A stretch of DNA of 64,000 nucleotides from Bifidobacterium asteroides (GCF_009683175.1 NZ_WKKW01000005.1:1-64000), one strand, 5' to 3'. Positions 17,435-27,484 are shown, numbered from the stretch's first letter. Translations and numbers: made by a program. Notes: generated from the letters alone by a model not told the origin.

Positions 17435-20356
17435 GTGGTAGCAGTCTTGGACAAGGTCCTCCGTATGGGCGAGGGTCGTCAGATTCGCAAGCTTCAGGGG
17501 GTGGCCAAGGCGACCAACGCCTTCGAGGATCAGATCTCGGCCATGAGCGACGAGGAGCTCAAGGGTCAGACGCCAAAGTTCAAGCAGCGACTTGAGAACG
17601 GCGAATCCCTCGATTCCCTGATGCCTGAAGCCTTCGCCACGGTTCGCGAGGTTTCCAAGCGCACCCTGGGCCAGCGGCATTTCGATGTCCAGCTGATGGG
17701 CGGAGCGGCCCTGCACTGGGGCAATATCGCCGAGATGAAGACCGGCGAGGGCAAGACCCTGGTGGCCACCCTGCCCAGCTATCTGAACGCCTTGGAGGGC
17801 AAGGGCGTGCACGTGGTCACGGTCAACGACTACCTGGCCTCCTACCAGAGCGAGCTCATGGGACGCATCTTCCGCTTCCTGGGCATGAGCGTGGGCTGCA
17901 TCATCACCGACCAGCGTCCCGCCGAGCGCCGCAAGCAGTACCAGGCGGACATCACCTATGGCACCAACAACGAATTCGGCTTCGACTACCTGCGTGACAA
18001 CATGGCCTGGGACAAGGACGAGCTTGTTCAGCGCGGCCACCACTTCGCCATCGTGGATGAGGTGGACTCCATCCTGATTGACGAGGCTCGAACTCCTCTG
18101 ATCATCTCCGGACCTGCCGAGGGCGACGTGACCCGATGGTACCGGCAGTTCGCCAAGTTGGTCCCCAAGCTCACCAGGGATGAGGACTACGAGGTCGACG
18201 AGAAGAAGAAGGTCGTCGGTATCCTGGACCCAGGCATCACCAAGGTGGAGGACTACCTGGGCATCGACAACCTCTACGAGCCCGCCAACACCGCCCTGAT
18301 CGGGTACCTGAACAACGCCATCAAGGCCAAGGAGCTCTTCCTGCGCGACCGCGACTACGTGGTCCAGAACGGTGAGGTCCTGATTGTGGACGAGCATACA
18401 GGCCGTCTGCTCAAGGGCCGCCGCTACAACGAGGGCCTCCACCAGGCCATCGAGGCCAAGGAGGGCGTGGAGGTCAAGGCCGAGAACCAGACCTTCGCCA
18501 CCATCACCCTGCAGAACTACTTCCGCATGTACGACAAGCTGGCGGGCATGACCGGAACGGCCGAGACCGAGGCCGCCGAGTTCATGAACACCTACAAGCT
18601 GGGCGTGCTGCCCATCCCCACCAACAAGCCCATGATCCGCAAGGATCAGCCGGATCTGATCTATCGCACCAAGAAGGAGAAGCTGACCGCCATCGTCCGC
18701 GATGTGGCCAAGCGGCATGCCAAGGGCCAGCCCATCCTGCTGGGCACCGCATCCGTGGAGTCCTCCGAGGTGGTCTCCTCCCTGCTGGACGTGGCCGGCA
18801 TCGACCATCAGGTCCTCAACGCCAAGCAGCATGCGCGCGAGGCTGCGGTCGTGGCCGTGGCAGGGCGCAAGGGGGCTGTGACTGTGGCCACCAACATGGC
18901 AGGGCGTGGCACCGACATAATGCTGGGCGGAAACGTGGAGTTCCTTGCCGATCAGAAGCTCAAGGAGCAGGGTTACTCCTCCGACGACACTCCTGAGGAG
19001 TATGAGAAGCGCTGGCCCAAGATGCTGGACTCCGTCAAGGAGCAGGTCAAGGACGAGCATGAGGAGGTCGTCAAGCTGGGTGGCCTGTACGTACTGGGCA
19101 CCGAGCGGCACGAGTCCCGCCGTATCGACAACCAGCTGCGCGGCCGCTCAGGCCGTCAGGGCGATCCTGGCGAGTCCAGGTTCTACCTGAGCCTGGAAGA
19201 CGATCTGATGCGCCTGTTCAATACCGGGATGGTGGCTCAGCTCATGTCCAAGAGCCTGCCCGAGGGTCAGCCCATCGACAAAAAGAGCGTCTCCAAGGGT
19301 GTGCGCAACGCACAGAAGTCCGTGGAATCCCGCAACTACGAGATCCGCAAGAACGTGTTGAAGTACGACGATGTGATGAATAAGCAGCGTCAGGTCATCT
19401 ATGGCGAGCGTCAGGCGGTGCTCAAGGGCGAGGACATCCACGAGGACATTCTCCGCTTCATCAGCGAGACCATCACCTCATACATCCGGGGTGCACAGAA
19501 GGGCTCGGACAAGCCCGAGGACTGGGATGCCGACGGGCTCTGGAAGGCGCTGGCCTCCGTTTACCCTGTCAGTCTTGACCAGGATGAGACCATGGACTCC
19601 CTGGAGGGTCTGAAGGGTGACAAGGCCGTCAAGGCTCTGGCGGACAAGTTGGTGGAGGATGCAGATTCCATCTACCAGGAGCGTGAGGACGAGCTGGGCG
19701 AGAAGGGCTCCAGGCAGCTGGAACGCCAGGTGGTCCTATCCGTCCTGGACAGCAAGTGGCGTGAGCACCTCTACGAGATGGATTATCTGAAGGACGGCAT
19801 CGGCCTGCGCGGCATGGGCCAGCGTGACCCCCTGGTCGAGTACCAGCGCGAGGGCTACCAGATGTACAACTCCATGATCGACGCCATCAAGGAGCAGACC
19901 GTGCAGCTGCTCTTCAACGTGGACCTCAAGCAGATCGCGGCCAGCCAGGAGAACGAGCGGAGGGCCCGCGAGGAGCGCAAGGAGAACGAGGAGAGCCAGT
20001 CCCAGCCGGTCAACTACCAGGCGCCTGAAGAGCCTGATGCCGAGGACGAGACCACCGATATCGACGAGACTGCCGAGGAACATGACGAGGGTGCTCCGGC
20101 TGGCAGCATCCAGGAGGATTCAGAGGAGGATGCCTCTGAGGATGCCGCTGACGAGGGTGCTCCGGCCCCGGTCGGGCCTGCCCCTATCAGCCATGCCGAG
20201 GGCAAAGTCCCTGCCAACAAGAGGCCCAAGGCCGTAGAGGATCACTCGCCTTGGTCTGATGGCCGCACCTTCCCGGGCACGCCCCGCAACGCCCCCTGCC
20301 CCTGTGGTTCCGGACGCAAGTACAAGATGTGCCACGGCCAGAACGAGAAGAAATGA
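17435..20356 (+). CDS. secA: Preprotein translocase ATPase SecA
   Basis: Motor of Sec-dependent export, acting with SecYEG at the membrane. The protein is 973 residues. Walker A MKTGEGKT is at about 99-106 and the DEAD-type [11 protein letters not shown] at about 204. The second helicase half contains [15 protein letters not shown] scaffold/wing domain follows, then a long acidic linker (about 865-930). The C-terminal zinc-binding SEC-C motif is [15 protein letters not shown]. The GTG start at 17435 has AGGGAG 6 nt upstream. The full-length form with the zinc tail indicates the housekeeping SecA1 type rather than the accessory SecA2. Confidence 0.97.
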   Translation: MVAVLDKVLRMGEGRQIRKLQGVAKATNAFEDQISAMSDEELKGQTPKFKQRLENGESLDSLMPEAFATVREVSKRTLGQRHFDVQLMGGAALHWGNIAEMKTGEGKTLVATLPSYLNALEGKGVHVVTVNDYLASYQSELMGRIFRFLGMSVGCIITDQRPAERRKQYQADITYGTNNEFGFDYLRDNMAWDKDELVQRGHHFAIVDEVDSILIDEARTPLIISGPAEGDVTRWYRQFAKLVPKLTRDEDYEVDEKKKVVGILDPGITKVEDYLGIDNLYEPANTALIGYLNNAIKAKELFLRDRDYVVQNGEVLIVDEHTGRLLKGRRYNEGLHQAIEAKEGVEVKAENQTFATITLQNYFRMYDKLAGMTGTAETEAAEFMNTYKLGVLPIPTNKPMIRKDQPDLIYRTKKEKLTAIVRDVAKRHAKGQPILLGTASVESSEVVSSLLDVAGIDHQVLNAKQHAREAAVVAVAGRKGAVTVATNMAGRGTDIMLGGNVEFLADQKLKEQGYSSDDTPEEYEKRWPKMLDSVKEQVKDEHEEVVKLGGLYVLGTERHESRRIDNQLRGRSGRQGDPGESRFYLSLEDDLMRLFNTGMVAQLMSKSLPEGQPIDKKSVSKGVRNAQKSVESRNYEIRKNVLKYDDVMNKQRQVIYGERQAVLKGEDIHEDILRFISETITSYIRGAQKGSDKPEDWDADGLWKALASVYPVSLDQDETMDSLEGLKGDKAVKALADKLVEDADSIYQEREDELGEKGSRQLERQVVLSVLDSKWREHLYEMDYLKDGIGLRGMGQRDPLVEYQREGYQMYNSMIDAIKEQTVQLLFNVDLKQIAASQENERRAREERKENEESQSQPVNYQAPEEPDAEDETTDIDETAEEHDEGAPAGSIQEDSEEDASEDAADEGAPAPVGPAPISHAEGKVPANKRPKAVEDHSPWSDGRTFPGTPRNAPCPCGSGRKYKMCHGQNEKK

Positions 20357-20427
20357 CAGGTTCGCATAATCACTAGCGGCTTCTGCAGATAAGGTTGCCG
20401 ATACATTAAGGGTTGCCGGTCTGACTG

Positions 20428-20460
20428 ACGGCCATCGCTCACAAGGGCGGTGGCCGTTTC
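20428..20460 (+). terminator. Rho-independent terminator after secA
   Basis: ACGGCCATCGC (20428-20438) pairs with GCGGTGGCCGT (20447-20457) with one T-G wobble and an 8-nt loop, followed by a short TTTC. Confidence 0.7.
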
Positions 20461-20492
20461 CATATATTGGATTGCCTACTTTCATATATTGG
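20461..20492 (+). repeat. Direct repeat CATATATTGG upstream of trpD
   Basis: CATATATTGG occurs at 20461-20470 and 20483-20492, 22 bp apart start to start (about two helical turns), in an AT-rich patch 110 bp before trpD. The spacing suits cooperative binding by a regulator. No leader peptide or anti-terminator was recognised. Confidence 0.45.
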
Positions 20493-20604
20493 TAGCAAAG
20501 TGACCAGAATATGGGATGTCCTTGTGCAGGGGAGGGACAGGGCAGTAAACCTAGAGCAAACAGCGGGGCATCCAGCCTCGCTTCTTCAAAGGAAAAGAGT
20601 CATC

Positions 20605-21705
20605 ATGCGGCCACTTAGCTGGAAATCCGTCCTGAACTCCTTGGTGTCCGGTCGACACCTGAGCGCGGATGAGGCCGAGTGGTGCATGAACGATTTGATG
20701 GATGGGCATGCCGACCCTGTGCAGGTGGGAGCCGCCCTGTCCATGCAGTCCGCCCTGGGACTGACCAGCCCGGAGGTCGAGGGGGCTGCCAAGGCCATGG
20801 TGGGCCATGCGGTGCCGCTGAAGGTCAGCGGCGACGTGACCGACATCGTCGGCACCGGCGGCGATGGGGCGGCTACCGTCAACCTGTCGACCATGGGCGC
20901 CATCGTGGCTGCGGCTGCGGGAGTCAGAATCGTCAAGCACGGCAACCGGGCCGCATCCAGCAAGAGCGGTACCGCCGACTGTCTGGAGCAGCTGGGCCTG
21001 CCCCTGGATCTGCCGCCCAAGGAGGTGGCTGCCATGGCTGACTGCTACGGCATTACCTTCGTCTTTGCCAAGACCTTCCACCCTGCCATGCGGTTTGCAG
21101 GGCCTGTCCGCTCGTCGCTGGGGATTCCGACCGTCTTCAACCTGCTGGGACCCCTGACCAACCCGGTCAACCCGCGCTATGTGGCCATCGGATGCGCCCA
21201 GCGCCAACTGAGCCCCATGATGGCCCAGGTCTACGCCTCACGCGGTCAGGAAGGCATGGTCTACACCTCGGTCGAGGGTCTTGACGAGATGGCTCCGACC
21301 GGTCCGGTCTCCATCTGGGAGATCCACCAGGGCAAGGTGGAGGAGCGGACCTTCGACCCGACCCGTGAACTTGGTATCGATCCGGTGGATTTGGATGATC
21401 TGCGCGGCGGCGACCCCGCCTTCAACGCAAACGTCGTCAGGGACTTCCTGGCTGGAAAGTCGGTTCCTTCGCGTTCCACGGCCCTGCTCAATGCGGCCTC
21501 GGCCATCGTGGCAGACGGCACGCAGATCGACGCCGGTCCCGAGGACGACCTGAGCGTGCGGTTTGCCCAGGCCTACCAACTGGCTACCCAGGTTGTGGAC
21601 CAGGGGAGGGCGGCCGACCTGCTGGCAGCCTGGATCCACGGAGCCCAGGAAGCGCAGTCCCGCTGCCGGCAAGAGGAACGGACACGCCGTCCTGTCCTGG
21701 TCTAG
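20605..21705 (+). CDS. trpD: Anthranilate phosphoribosyltransferase
   Basis: Second step of tryptophan synthesis: anthranilate plus PRPP gives N-phosphoribosyl-anthranilate. The protein is 366 residues. A helical N-terminal domain is followed by the PRPP loop GTGGDG (about 82-87), NRAASSKSGTADCLE (about 114-128) and HPAMRFAGPVRSSLG. The ATG at 20605 was chosen over an in-frame upstream ATG at 20467 because family homology begins at MRPLSWKSVLNSLV and AAAGGAAA lies about 9 nt before it. The gene stands apart from other trp genes, as also seen in mycobacteria, where a trpD copy sits near pknL and plsC. Confidence 0.94.
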   Translation: MRPLSWKSVLNSLVSGRHLSADEAEWCMNDLMDGHADPVQVGAALSMQSALGLTSPEVEGAAKAMVGHAVPLKVSGDVTDIVGTGGDGAATVNLSTMGAIVAAAAGVRIVKHGNRAASSKSGTADCLEQLGLPLDLPPKEVAAMADCYGITFVFAKTFHPAMRFAGPVRSSLGIPTVFNLLGPLTNPVNPRYVAIGCAQRQLSPMMAQVYASRGQEGMVYTSVEGLDEMAPTGPVSIWEIHQGKVEERTFDPTRELGIDPVDLDDLRGGDPAFNANVVRDFLAGKSVPSRSTALLNAASAIVADGTQIDAGPEDDLSVRFAQAYQLATQVVDQGRAADLLAAWIHGAQEAQSRCRQEERTRRPVLV

Positions 21706-21810
21706 GTTCGCGGCTGCCAAACCTGTTCGGACCCCGCTGGCTGATGTTCCTGCCAGTGGGGTCCGAACGTATTGGTGGCCTGGATATGCTGGATATGGCG
21801 GCACTCGGCA

Positions 21811-22356
21811 TTATCGCCGGTAGTGCCGTTCGTCGTCATCGAAGAGCCCGCTTGAATCGTCGTGGAAGTTCTTCCGGTCGATGATCAGTCCTGCGATGCC
21901 TATCAGCAGGAGCAGTCCCGCCAGCAGGCCGGTCAAGCCGGACCAGCGGGGGATCAATATGGTCAGGAAGAAGCAGATCAGGCCCAGCACCGTCATGATC
22001 ATGAAGGCCGCATGCCTTCTGCCCAGGTCGCTCAGGTCGGGGTTGGGCGGCACAAAGTTCGACGACTGGTCCATGACCTCGTCGGTGTCCAGCCAGCTGC
22101 TGCCTTGGAAATCGCGCGGTCCGGAGCCGCCGACGAAGGAGTCGCGCTTCAAGTCCTCAGCCCTCAGCGCCGCCTTCTTCTCGGACTTTCGGGCCTTCTT
22201 TTCGAACTCCTTGGCCGTCTTGGACGATTCCAGGGAACCCAGCTCGTCAGCGTGCGAATTCAGGAAGTCCGCCCACTCCTCGTCCCCCTGTGAGGGCCCG
22301 GTTCCCGCCTCGCTGTTATACTGATTCCCGGCGTCGTTATGCTTGTGCTCGGTCAT
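21811..22356 (-). CDS. Small membrane protein with two C-terminal transmembrane helices
   Basis: 181 residues, no recognised family. The N-terminal 110 residues are hydrophilic, with a Lys/Glu-rich predicted coiled coil (EFEKKARKSEKKAALRAEDL) and a Ser/Gly/Asp-rich linker. Two hydrophobic segments follow, HAAFMIMTVLGLICFFLTILI and a Leu/Ile/Gly-rich one ending in GLIIDRK, and then a short acidic tail. The topology suggests both termini in the cytoplasm. The ATG at 22356 is 6 nt after a TACGAT box on the same strand. It is divergent from plsC by 48 bp, so the two may share control. Similar small membrane proteins are common near this locus in actinobacteria; function unknown. Confidence 0.75.
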   Translation of the reverse strand: MTEHKHNDAGNQYNSEAGTGPSQGDEEWADFLNSHADELGSLESSKTAKEFEKKARKSEKKAALRAEDLKRDSFVGGSGPRDFQGSSWLDTDEVMDQSSNFVPPNPDLSDLGRRHAAFMIMTVLGLICFFLTILIPRWSGLTGLLAGLLLLIGIAGLIIDRKNFHDDSSGLFDDDERHYRR

Positions 22357-22362
22357 AGAACC

Positions 22363-22368
22363 ATCGTA
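22363..22368 (-). promoter_or_regulatory. Putative -10 box (TACGAT) for the small membrane protein
   Basis: TACGAT on the minus strand ends 6 nt before the ATG at 22356 and no ribosome-binding sequence lies between them. Confidence 0.4.
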
Positions 22369-22404
22369 ACCTCGGCCGCACGCATTCGCTACCAAGGAGT
22401 CTCT

Positions 22405-23100
22405 GTGCTGTACTGGTTCTTCGTCAAACTGCTCGGTCCGTTGGCGCGTACCTGGTTCAAACCGACCGTTGAAGGCACGGAGAACATTCCCAAGCAGGGG
22501 GCTGCCATCATCGCCTCCAACCATCTGGCCGTCATTGACGACGCCCTGCTGCCCATCACCTGCCCCAGGATGATCCACTTCATGGGCAAGGCCGAGTACT
22601 TCAACGGCAAGGGGATAAAGGGCAAGTTCAAGAAATGGTGGTTCAGCTCGGTTGGCGTCTTCCCCGTGGACAGATCAGGCGGCTCAAAGTCGCTGGGAGC
22701 CATGGAAACGGCGCGTTCCATCCTTGAGCACGGGCACATCTTCGGCATTCATCCGGAGGGCACGCGCAGCCCGGACGGCAGGCTTTACCGAGGGCACACC
22801 GGGGCGGCGCGACTGGCCTTCGAGACCGGGACGACGGTGGTGCCCGCAGCCATCATCGGCACCAGGCAGCTTCAGGAGCCCGGCCATGTGCTTCCGCATA
22901 AGGGCAGGACCAAGGTCATCTATGGCAAGCCCATCACGGTGCCCTATGTGCCGGTCAACAGCCTCACCCATGAGGAGATCCGCAACCTGACCGACAGGAT
23001 TATGCAGGAGATCCAGGAGATGAGCGGCCAGCGCTACGTGGACGTATATGCCCAGGTCATCAAGGCGCATGAGAGCAAGGAAGAACTGACTGACGACTGA
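22405..23100 (+). CDS. plsC: 1-acyl-sn-glycerol-3-phosphate acyltransferase
   Basis: Acylates lysophosphatidic acid to phosphatidic acid in membrane lipid synthesis. The protein is 231 residues. Acyltransferase block I is NHLAVIDD (H-x4-D, about 39-46), block II GVFPVDRSGG, block III HPEGTRSPDG (about 115-124) and block IV TTVVPAAIIGT. The GTG at 22405 has AAGGAG 5 nt upstream; an earlier in-frame ATG at 22339 has no such site. Substrate preference cannot be told from sequence, and some related actinobacterial enzymes act on other acceptors. It neighbours the kinase and prenyl synthase genes, which are convergent to it. Confidence 0.9.
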   Translation: MLYWFFVKLLGPLARTWFKPTVEGTENIPKQGAAIIASNHLAVIDDALLPITCPRMIHFMGKAEYFNGKGIKGKFKKWWFSSVGVFPVDRSGGSKSLGAMETARSILEHGHIFGIHPEGTRSPDGRLYRGHTGAARLAFETGTTVVPAAIIGTRQLQEPGHVLPHKGRTKVIYGKPITVPYVPVNSLTHEEIRNLTDRIMQEIQEMSGQRYVDVYAQVIKAHESKEELTDD

Positions 23101-23117
23101 CTGTAGAGACAGGGCCG

Positions 23118-25346
23118 TCAGACCACGGTCAGGGTCACGACGGCCGGCGAGCCGTCATCATTGACCACCTTGACCTGGGTGCCGGGGTTGGGGTCCTGGA
23201 TTCGCACCGTGTGGGTCAGGTTGCCCAGCGGCGCCGAAATGTTGACCTTGAGCCCGTATCCCTGCAGGATCTGGGTGGCCTCGTCCTGGCTCTTGCCCTT
23301 CACATCGGGCATGCTGATGAATTGCGGCCCCTTGGAGATCACCACGTTGACCGCATCGCCCCAGTGCAGCTGCTCCTGGGCCTGGTGGGAGGCGGAGATC
23401 ACCTGGTTGCGGGGCACCGAATCTGACCAGTCCTCGCTGTAGTTGACCTTGAGCCGGAGGGCCTCCAGGGCCGCCTTGGCATCGTCCCTGGCCTTGCCGA
23501 TGATGTCGGGCATGGCCACGGGCATTCGACCCTTGGACAGGACCAGGCTGACCTTGGTATCGTGCCGGGTCTTGGTCCCTGGGGCCGGCTCCACCGAAAT
23601 CGCCGCCCCCTCGGGTACATCCATGGAGTACTGGTCCTTGGAGGAGTCATGGTCGATCTTGTCGAATCCGGCCGCCTTCAGGGCTTGCAGGGGGTCCTTG
23701 CCGTTGGAGGTGTTCGGCTGGAGGATGTCCTTGGGCACCGTGGCCTGGCGAATCCCCTTGGAGACGGTCAGGTTGAGACTGCCGCCCCGCTTGCTGATAT
23801 GGGCTCCGACGGTATCGGGATCCGCGGCCATGATGGCCCCTTTGGGCACCTGGTCGCTGAAGTCGTAGTCGGTGTCGACATCGATGCCCGCGACCTTGAG
23901 CGTGCTGGCATACTTGGCGTAGTCGGCGCCGATGACCTTGCACTCCTGATTCTCGGAGCAGGAGATGTCATCCGGCTTGGGCAGGGCGACATAGCTGCCC
24001 GGACCCAGGTAGTACCACCAGGCGCCACCGCCGCCTCCGCTCAGGGCCAGCACCAGCAGAATCACCAGTGCGATGATCAGGCCCCGATGACGGTGCTTGG
24101 GCTTGGCTGTTTCGGTGCCTTGCTGCAGGGTCTGGGAGGAAGCCGGGACGACGTTTGCATCGGCGGGGGATGCTGTCGGGTCCTGAGGCTGCAGGACGGT
24201 TGTGGTCTCTGCCCGGGAGGGGGTGTCCACGTCGTTGAGCCGATAGCGCTTGGTCGCAGCGTCCGCATCGGTTTCGGGCGGGGCGGGCACATTCAGGACC
24301 GTGTCTGAATCTTGCGCTTCGGGTGCTGCAGCAATGGTCTGTGTGGCTGCGTCTTCGGAATCGTCGCTGGGTGCCGTGGCTGCCTGCCTTGGCGGTTCGG
24401 TCATCTCAGGGTTGGCGGACCCGGGCTGTCCGCTGGCTGCAGCTGCCGCGGTCGCTGTGGCTGTTGCAGGCAGCACGTAGTCCATGGCCTGCCGGTCCAG
24501 TCCCCTGACCACCTTCCTCAGGCTCTCCAGGGCCTCGCCTGCGTCGTCCGGGCGGTTTCCCGGTGAGCGATCGGTAAGTCCGGAGACCAGGGCGGCCACG
24601 GATGGGTCGATTCCCGGGCAGACCCTGGCCAGGGAGGGGACGTCCTCGTGGACGTGCTTGAAGACGATGGTCACCGGGTTGTCGCTGGCGAAGGGGACCG
24701 TGCCGGTCAGCATCTCGTAGGCGATGATGCCCACGGCATAGAGGTCGCTCTGGGGGGAGGCCTCATTGTTCTCGATGGTTTCGGGGGCCAGGTAGGCGGC
24801 CGTGCCCATGAGCATGCCCGTTGAGGACAGGGTGGCCTGGGCGGCGGCGCGGGCCAGGCCGAAGTCGGTGATCTCCACGTGGCCGCGGTCGTTGATGAGG
24901 ATGTTTTCCGGTTTGATATCGCGGTGGATGACGCCGGCTCGGTGGGCGGAGGCCAGGCCGTCCAGTATTTCGCCCACGATCCGCAGGGTCTCCTTCAGGG
25001 GATAGACGCCCTGACGGGCCATGTCCCGCCGCAGGCTGATGCCGTGGACATACTCCATGACCAGGTAGTCCAGCCCCTGATCGACGCCCGTGTCGTAGAC
25101 CTGGACGATGTGGGGGTTGGCGATGGCGGCCGCCGACCTGGCCTCCCGGCGGAAACGCTCCTCGAACTGGGCCCTGTGCGGCCCCTGGGCCAGCATGGTG
25201 TGCATGATCTTGACCGCCACATGCCTGGACAGCCGCAGATCCAGGGCCTCGTAGACCGTGGCCATGCCACCTTGCGCAATCTCGCGCAGAATGCGGTAGC
25301 GCCCGTCTATGATCCGGTCGCTGGTCCTCTCGTCCGCTTCACTCAT
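23118..25346 (-). CDS. Serine/threonine protein kinase with extracellular PASTA domains (PknL/PknB type)
   Basis: Transmembrane sensor kinase of 742 residues. The cytoplasmic kinase domain (about 15-290) is complete: GGMATVY loop (26-32), Lys46, HRDIKPEN (141-148) and DFGLA (161-165). A Pro/Thr/Ala-rich linker precedes one membrane helix (about 417-437). Outside are four PASTA-like repeats; the first is degenerate and holds a Cys pair (CSENQEC). PASTA domains bind muropeptides or lipid II in characterised kinases. The ATG at 25346 lies inside the end of the prenyl synthase gene (8-nt overlap), so translation is coupled. The trpD/plsC/kinase/prenyl-synthase neighbourhood matches mycobacterial pknL, which favours PknL orthology, but PknB cannot be excluded. 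Confidence 0.92.
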   Translation of the reverse strand: MSEADERTSDRIIDGRYRILREIAQGGMATVYEALDLRLSRHVAVKIMHTMLAQGPHRAQFEERFRREARSAAAIANPHIVQVYDTGVDQGLDYLVMEYVHGISLRRDMARQGVYPLKETLRIVGEILDGLASAHRAGVIHRDIKPENILINDRGHVEITDFGLARAAAQATLSSTGMLMGTAAYLAPETIENNEASPQSDLYAVGIIAYEMLTGTVPFASDNPVTIVFKHVHEDVPSLARVCPGIDPSVAALVSGLTDRSPGNRPDDAGEALESLRKVVRGLDRQAMDYVLPATATATAAAAASGQPGSANPEMTEPPRQAATAPSDDSEDAATQTIAAAPEAQDSDTVLNVPAPPETDADAATKRYRLNDVDTPSRAETTTVLQPQDPTASPADANVVPASSQTLQQGTETAKPKHRHRGLIIALVILLVLALSGGGGGAWWYYLGPGSYVALPKPDDISCSENQECKVIGADYAKYASTLKVAGIDVDTDYDFSDQVPKGAIMAADPDTVGAHISKRGGSLNLTVSKGIRQATVPKDILQPNTSNGKDPLQALKAAGFDKIDHDSSKDQYSMDVPEGAAISVEPAPGTKTRHDTKVSLVLSKGRMPVAMPDIIGKARDDAKAALEALRLKVNYSEDWSDSVPRNQVISASHQAQEQLHWGDAVNVVISKGPQFISMPDVKGKSQDEATQILQGYGLKVNISAPLGNLTHTVRIQDPNPGTQVKVVNDDGSPAVVTLTVV

Positions 25347-26574
25347 GCTCGTCTTGTCCGGCCCTCTGCACCTCGGAGGCCTGACCGGCCTCGGCATCAA
25401 TGGAAGATACACGTTCATGATACCCGGCGGTGGTGGCAAGCGGCAGGAAGCGTCGGCAGGCCTTCAGGAAGATGGTTCGGCCCTCTGCCGACAGATGCAG
25501 ATCATCAGCCAGGGCCTGGGCTTCGGCCTGGGTTCGGGCGGACAGGTCGGCAATGCGTCGACGACTGACATCTACGGCCCCACAGGACTGCATCAGGTCG
25601 CGGACCATATTTACCTGGGCATCCTTGCGGCGTTCGGTCGGGGAACCGTAGAGTCGGCGGACCTCCTTGGCCTGATCAGGGTCGGCCATGGCCAGGGTGT
25701 CGGCCAGGAGGACGGTCCTCTTGCCCTCGCGAATATCGCCACCCACGGGTTTGCCGGTACGGCGGTCGTCGCCTGCCACATCCAGCAGATCGTCCGTCAG
25801 TTGGAAGGCCAACCCCAGATCCAGACCCAGGACGCGCACTGATTTTTTGTGCTCTTCCAGGTCTGCTCCAGCGGCCAGCAGGCCCAGAGCCAGGGGGGCC
25901 ATGGTGGTATAGGAGGCGGTCTTCCAAGCCATGGTGTGCAGGGCCTGACTGCGCAGGCGTTCCGGATTGTCCAGGGAAGCCTCTTCCATACCCATGTCCA
26001 GGACCTGGCCGGTGACTACAGCCGTCTGCATGGATTGGAAAGACCTACCGATGGCCGATTCCTGAGGCAGGTCGGCAGCCGCCTGGAGGGCCATGGTTGT
26101 GCTCAGTGATGCCAGCAGGTCGCCAAGGAGGATGCCCAGGCCGGTGCCACGGGCATCGGGGCCTGCGGGGAGCCGGTCGCTTGGATCGTTTCCGGCGGCC
26201 GACCGGCTCAGGGCCAGATGGGCGGCAGGACGGCCCCGACGACGGGGGGAGCCGTCGATGATGTCATCGTGGACGAGGGCGCTGGTCTGATAGACCTCCA
26301 AGGCGCAGGCAAGGTCCACTGCCGCCTGTTCACGGTCCGGATTCCGCTCGGATTCCAGAGCCCGCCAGACATCGCAGAGCAGGAGGGCGCGCAGTCGTTT
26401 GCCGCCACGGCCTGCCTCGATTGCCTGGTGGATGACCTCCTGCAAAGCCCCCTGTGAGGGGTTCTGATCCAGGGGATGGTCCGGTCCGGGCTCTGGATCA
26501 GTCAGGTGGTGGCAGTGGTCCTGGAGCAGTTCCTCCATGCGTTGTTCGACCCGTGCTGCAGTCACGCTCTTCAT
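25339..26574 (-). CDS. Polyprenyl (geranylgeranyl/farnesyl) diphosphate synthase
   Basis: Condenses isopentenyl diphosphate with allylic diphosphates to make precursors of undecaprenyl lipid and other isoprenoids. The protein is 411 residues. The first Asp-rich motif DDIID is at 103-107, followed by the RRRGRPA sequence. The second Asp-rich motif DDLLD is at 261-265, with GGDIREGKRT after it. Chain length is not predictable with confidence. TAGGCT (26587-26582) ends 7 nt before the ATG, giving a probable leaderless transcript that continues into the kinase gene. Coupling a lipid-carrier precursor enzyme to a PASTA kinase is suggestive for envelope control. Confidence 0.9.
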   Translation of the reverse strand: MKSVTAARVEQRMEELLQDHCHHLTDPEPGPDHPLDQNPSQGALQEVIHQAIEAGRGGKRLRALLLCDVWRALESERNPDREQAAVDLACALEVYQTSALVHDDIIDGSPRRRGRPAAHLALSRSAAGNDPSDRLPAGPDARGTGLGILLGDLLASLSTTMALQAAADLPQESAIGRSFQSMQTAVVTGQVLDMGMEEASLDNPERLRSQALHTMAWKTASYTTMAPLALGLLAAGADLEEHKKSVRVLGLDLGLAFQLTDDLLDVAGDDRRTGKPVGGDIREGKRTVLLADTLAMADPDQAKEVRRLYGSPTERRKDAQVNMVRDLMQSCGAVDVSRRRIADLSARTQAEAQALADDLHLSAEGRTIFLKACRRFLPLATTAGYHERVSSIDAEAGQASEVQRAGQDEHE

Positions 26575-26581
26575 GCCTTAG

Positions 26582-26587
26582 AGCCTA
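26582..26587 (-). promoter_or_regulatory. Putative -10 box (TAGGCT) for the prenyl synthase-kinase operon
   Basis: TAGGCT on the minus strand ends 7 nt before the start codon at 26574. No clear -35. Confidence 0.4.
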
Positions 26588-26765
26588 TCCGCATATCTGC
26601 CCAGCGGGCGGGCTGCACGGCCCGTGGCTGCAGGGAGCATGGTGGATGGATGACCCCACTTGACCACATGCTCGGCTGTGGCCTTCCCGACGGTTCCTGC
26701 TGGTTCAGGATGGTGCCAAGGCTCCCCGGACATCAGACCGGGAGCGGATGGGAGGCAATGACGGC

Positions 26766-27371
26766 ATGAACGATGCACACGAAGACGGCATGACGAAACT
26801 TGTGGAGAACTACCGAGAGGGCCGACGACGATGGGGCGTGGAAGATGCTGATAGGCGATGGCTCCAGCAACCCTTGACAGACTGGACAGCCGGTTTGAAA
26901 GGGCAGCAGCCGCACCCGCCTTTGAACTCCGATACGGCTGACCGTCTGGCTGTGGCCATCAAGGAGACCCTGGCCATACGTGACGGGCTCATTCTGTCCA
27001 TCCTGGCGCCTGAGCCTGGTCTGGACAGGGATCGGTTGCTGGACCTGTGCGTTCGTCCCAATGATCCATCCAACGTGACGGCGCTCTGCAGCATTCTGGA
27101 TGCGGTCTTCAAGGATTCTGCGACACGGCCGGACCATCCGCGTTGCCGGGCCGGGCTGGCCATGCTTCAAGCCATAGCTGATCAGGTTCCGCCGGGGTTT
27201 CGGTCCCAGCCCCTGGCGGTCGCGGCCTACGTCGACTGGTGGAATGGGGGATCCCGGGCATCCGGGTTCGCCGAGGGAGCTCTTTCCGACGACCGCTCGT
27301 GCAGTCTGGCCGCCATCGTCCTGGCTTTGATCGGCCGCGGCATCGACCCGGCCTGGAGGCAATCGGGCTGA
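26766..27371 (+). CDS. DUF4192 family protein
   Basis: Protein of 201 residues resembling the C-terminal part of DUF4192, an actinobacterial family of unknown function. Recognisable pieces are RDGLILSIL, RCRAGLAMLQAIADQVP and the family-typical PLAVAAYVDWWNGGSRASGFAEGAL followed by CSLAAIVLALIGRGIDP. There is no signal peptide or membrane segment. GGAGG at 26751-26755 lies 10 nt before the ATG at 26766; ATG at 26748 is the alternative. It precedes the sigma-factor gene by about 110 bp. Confidence 0.75.
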   Translation: MNDAHEDGMTKLVENYREGRRRWGVEDADRRWLQQPLTDWTAGLKGQQPHPPLNSDTADRLAVAIKETLAIRDGLILSILAPEPGLDRDRLLDLCVRPNDPSNVTALCSILDAVFKDSATRPDHPRCRAGLAMLQAIADQVPPGFRSQPLAVAAYVDWWNGGSRASGFAEGALSDDRSCSLAAIVLALIGRGIDPAWRQSG

Positions 27372-27484
27372 ATCGGGAATAATCGTCCCCCTGGGGTGGT
27401 TCACTTAGTGAGTCTAAGATTTGACCTTGCCATAGCTGTGCCTTGAAAGCAGTGTCGGCGGGTGGGATGATCCAGGAGGAGAAT

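Noticed and set aside
17387-19111. 574-codon open frame antisense to secA
   Set aside because: Leu/Val/Gly/His-rich shadow of the SecA coding strand, with no domain; the same applies to the long antisense frames over parE, aspS, the Ski2-like helicase and ftsK.
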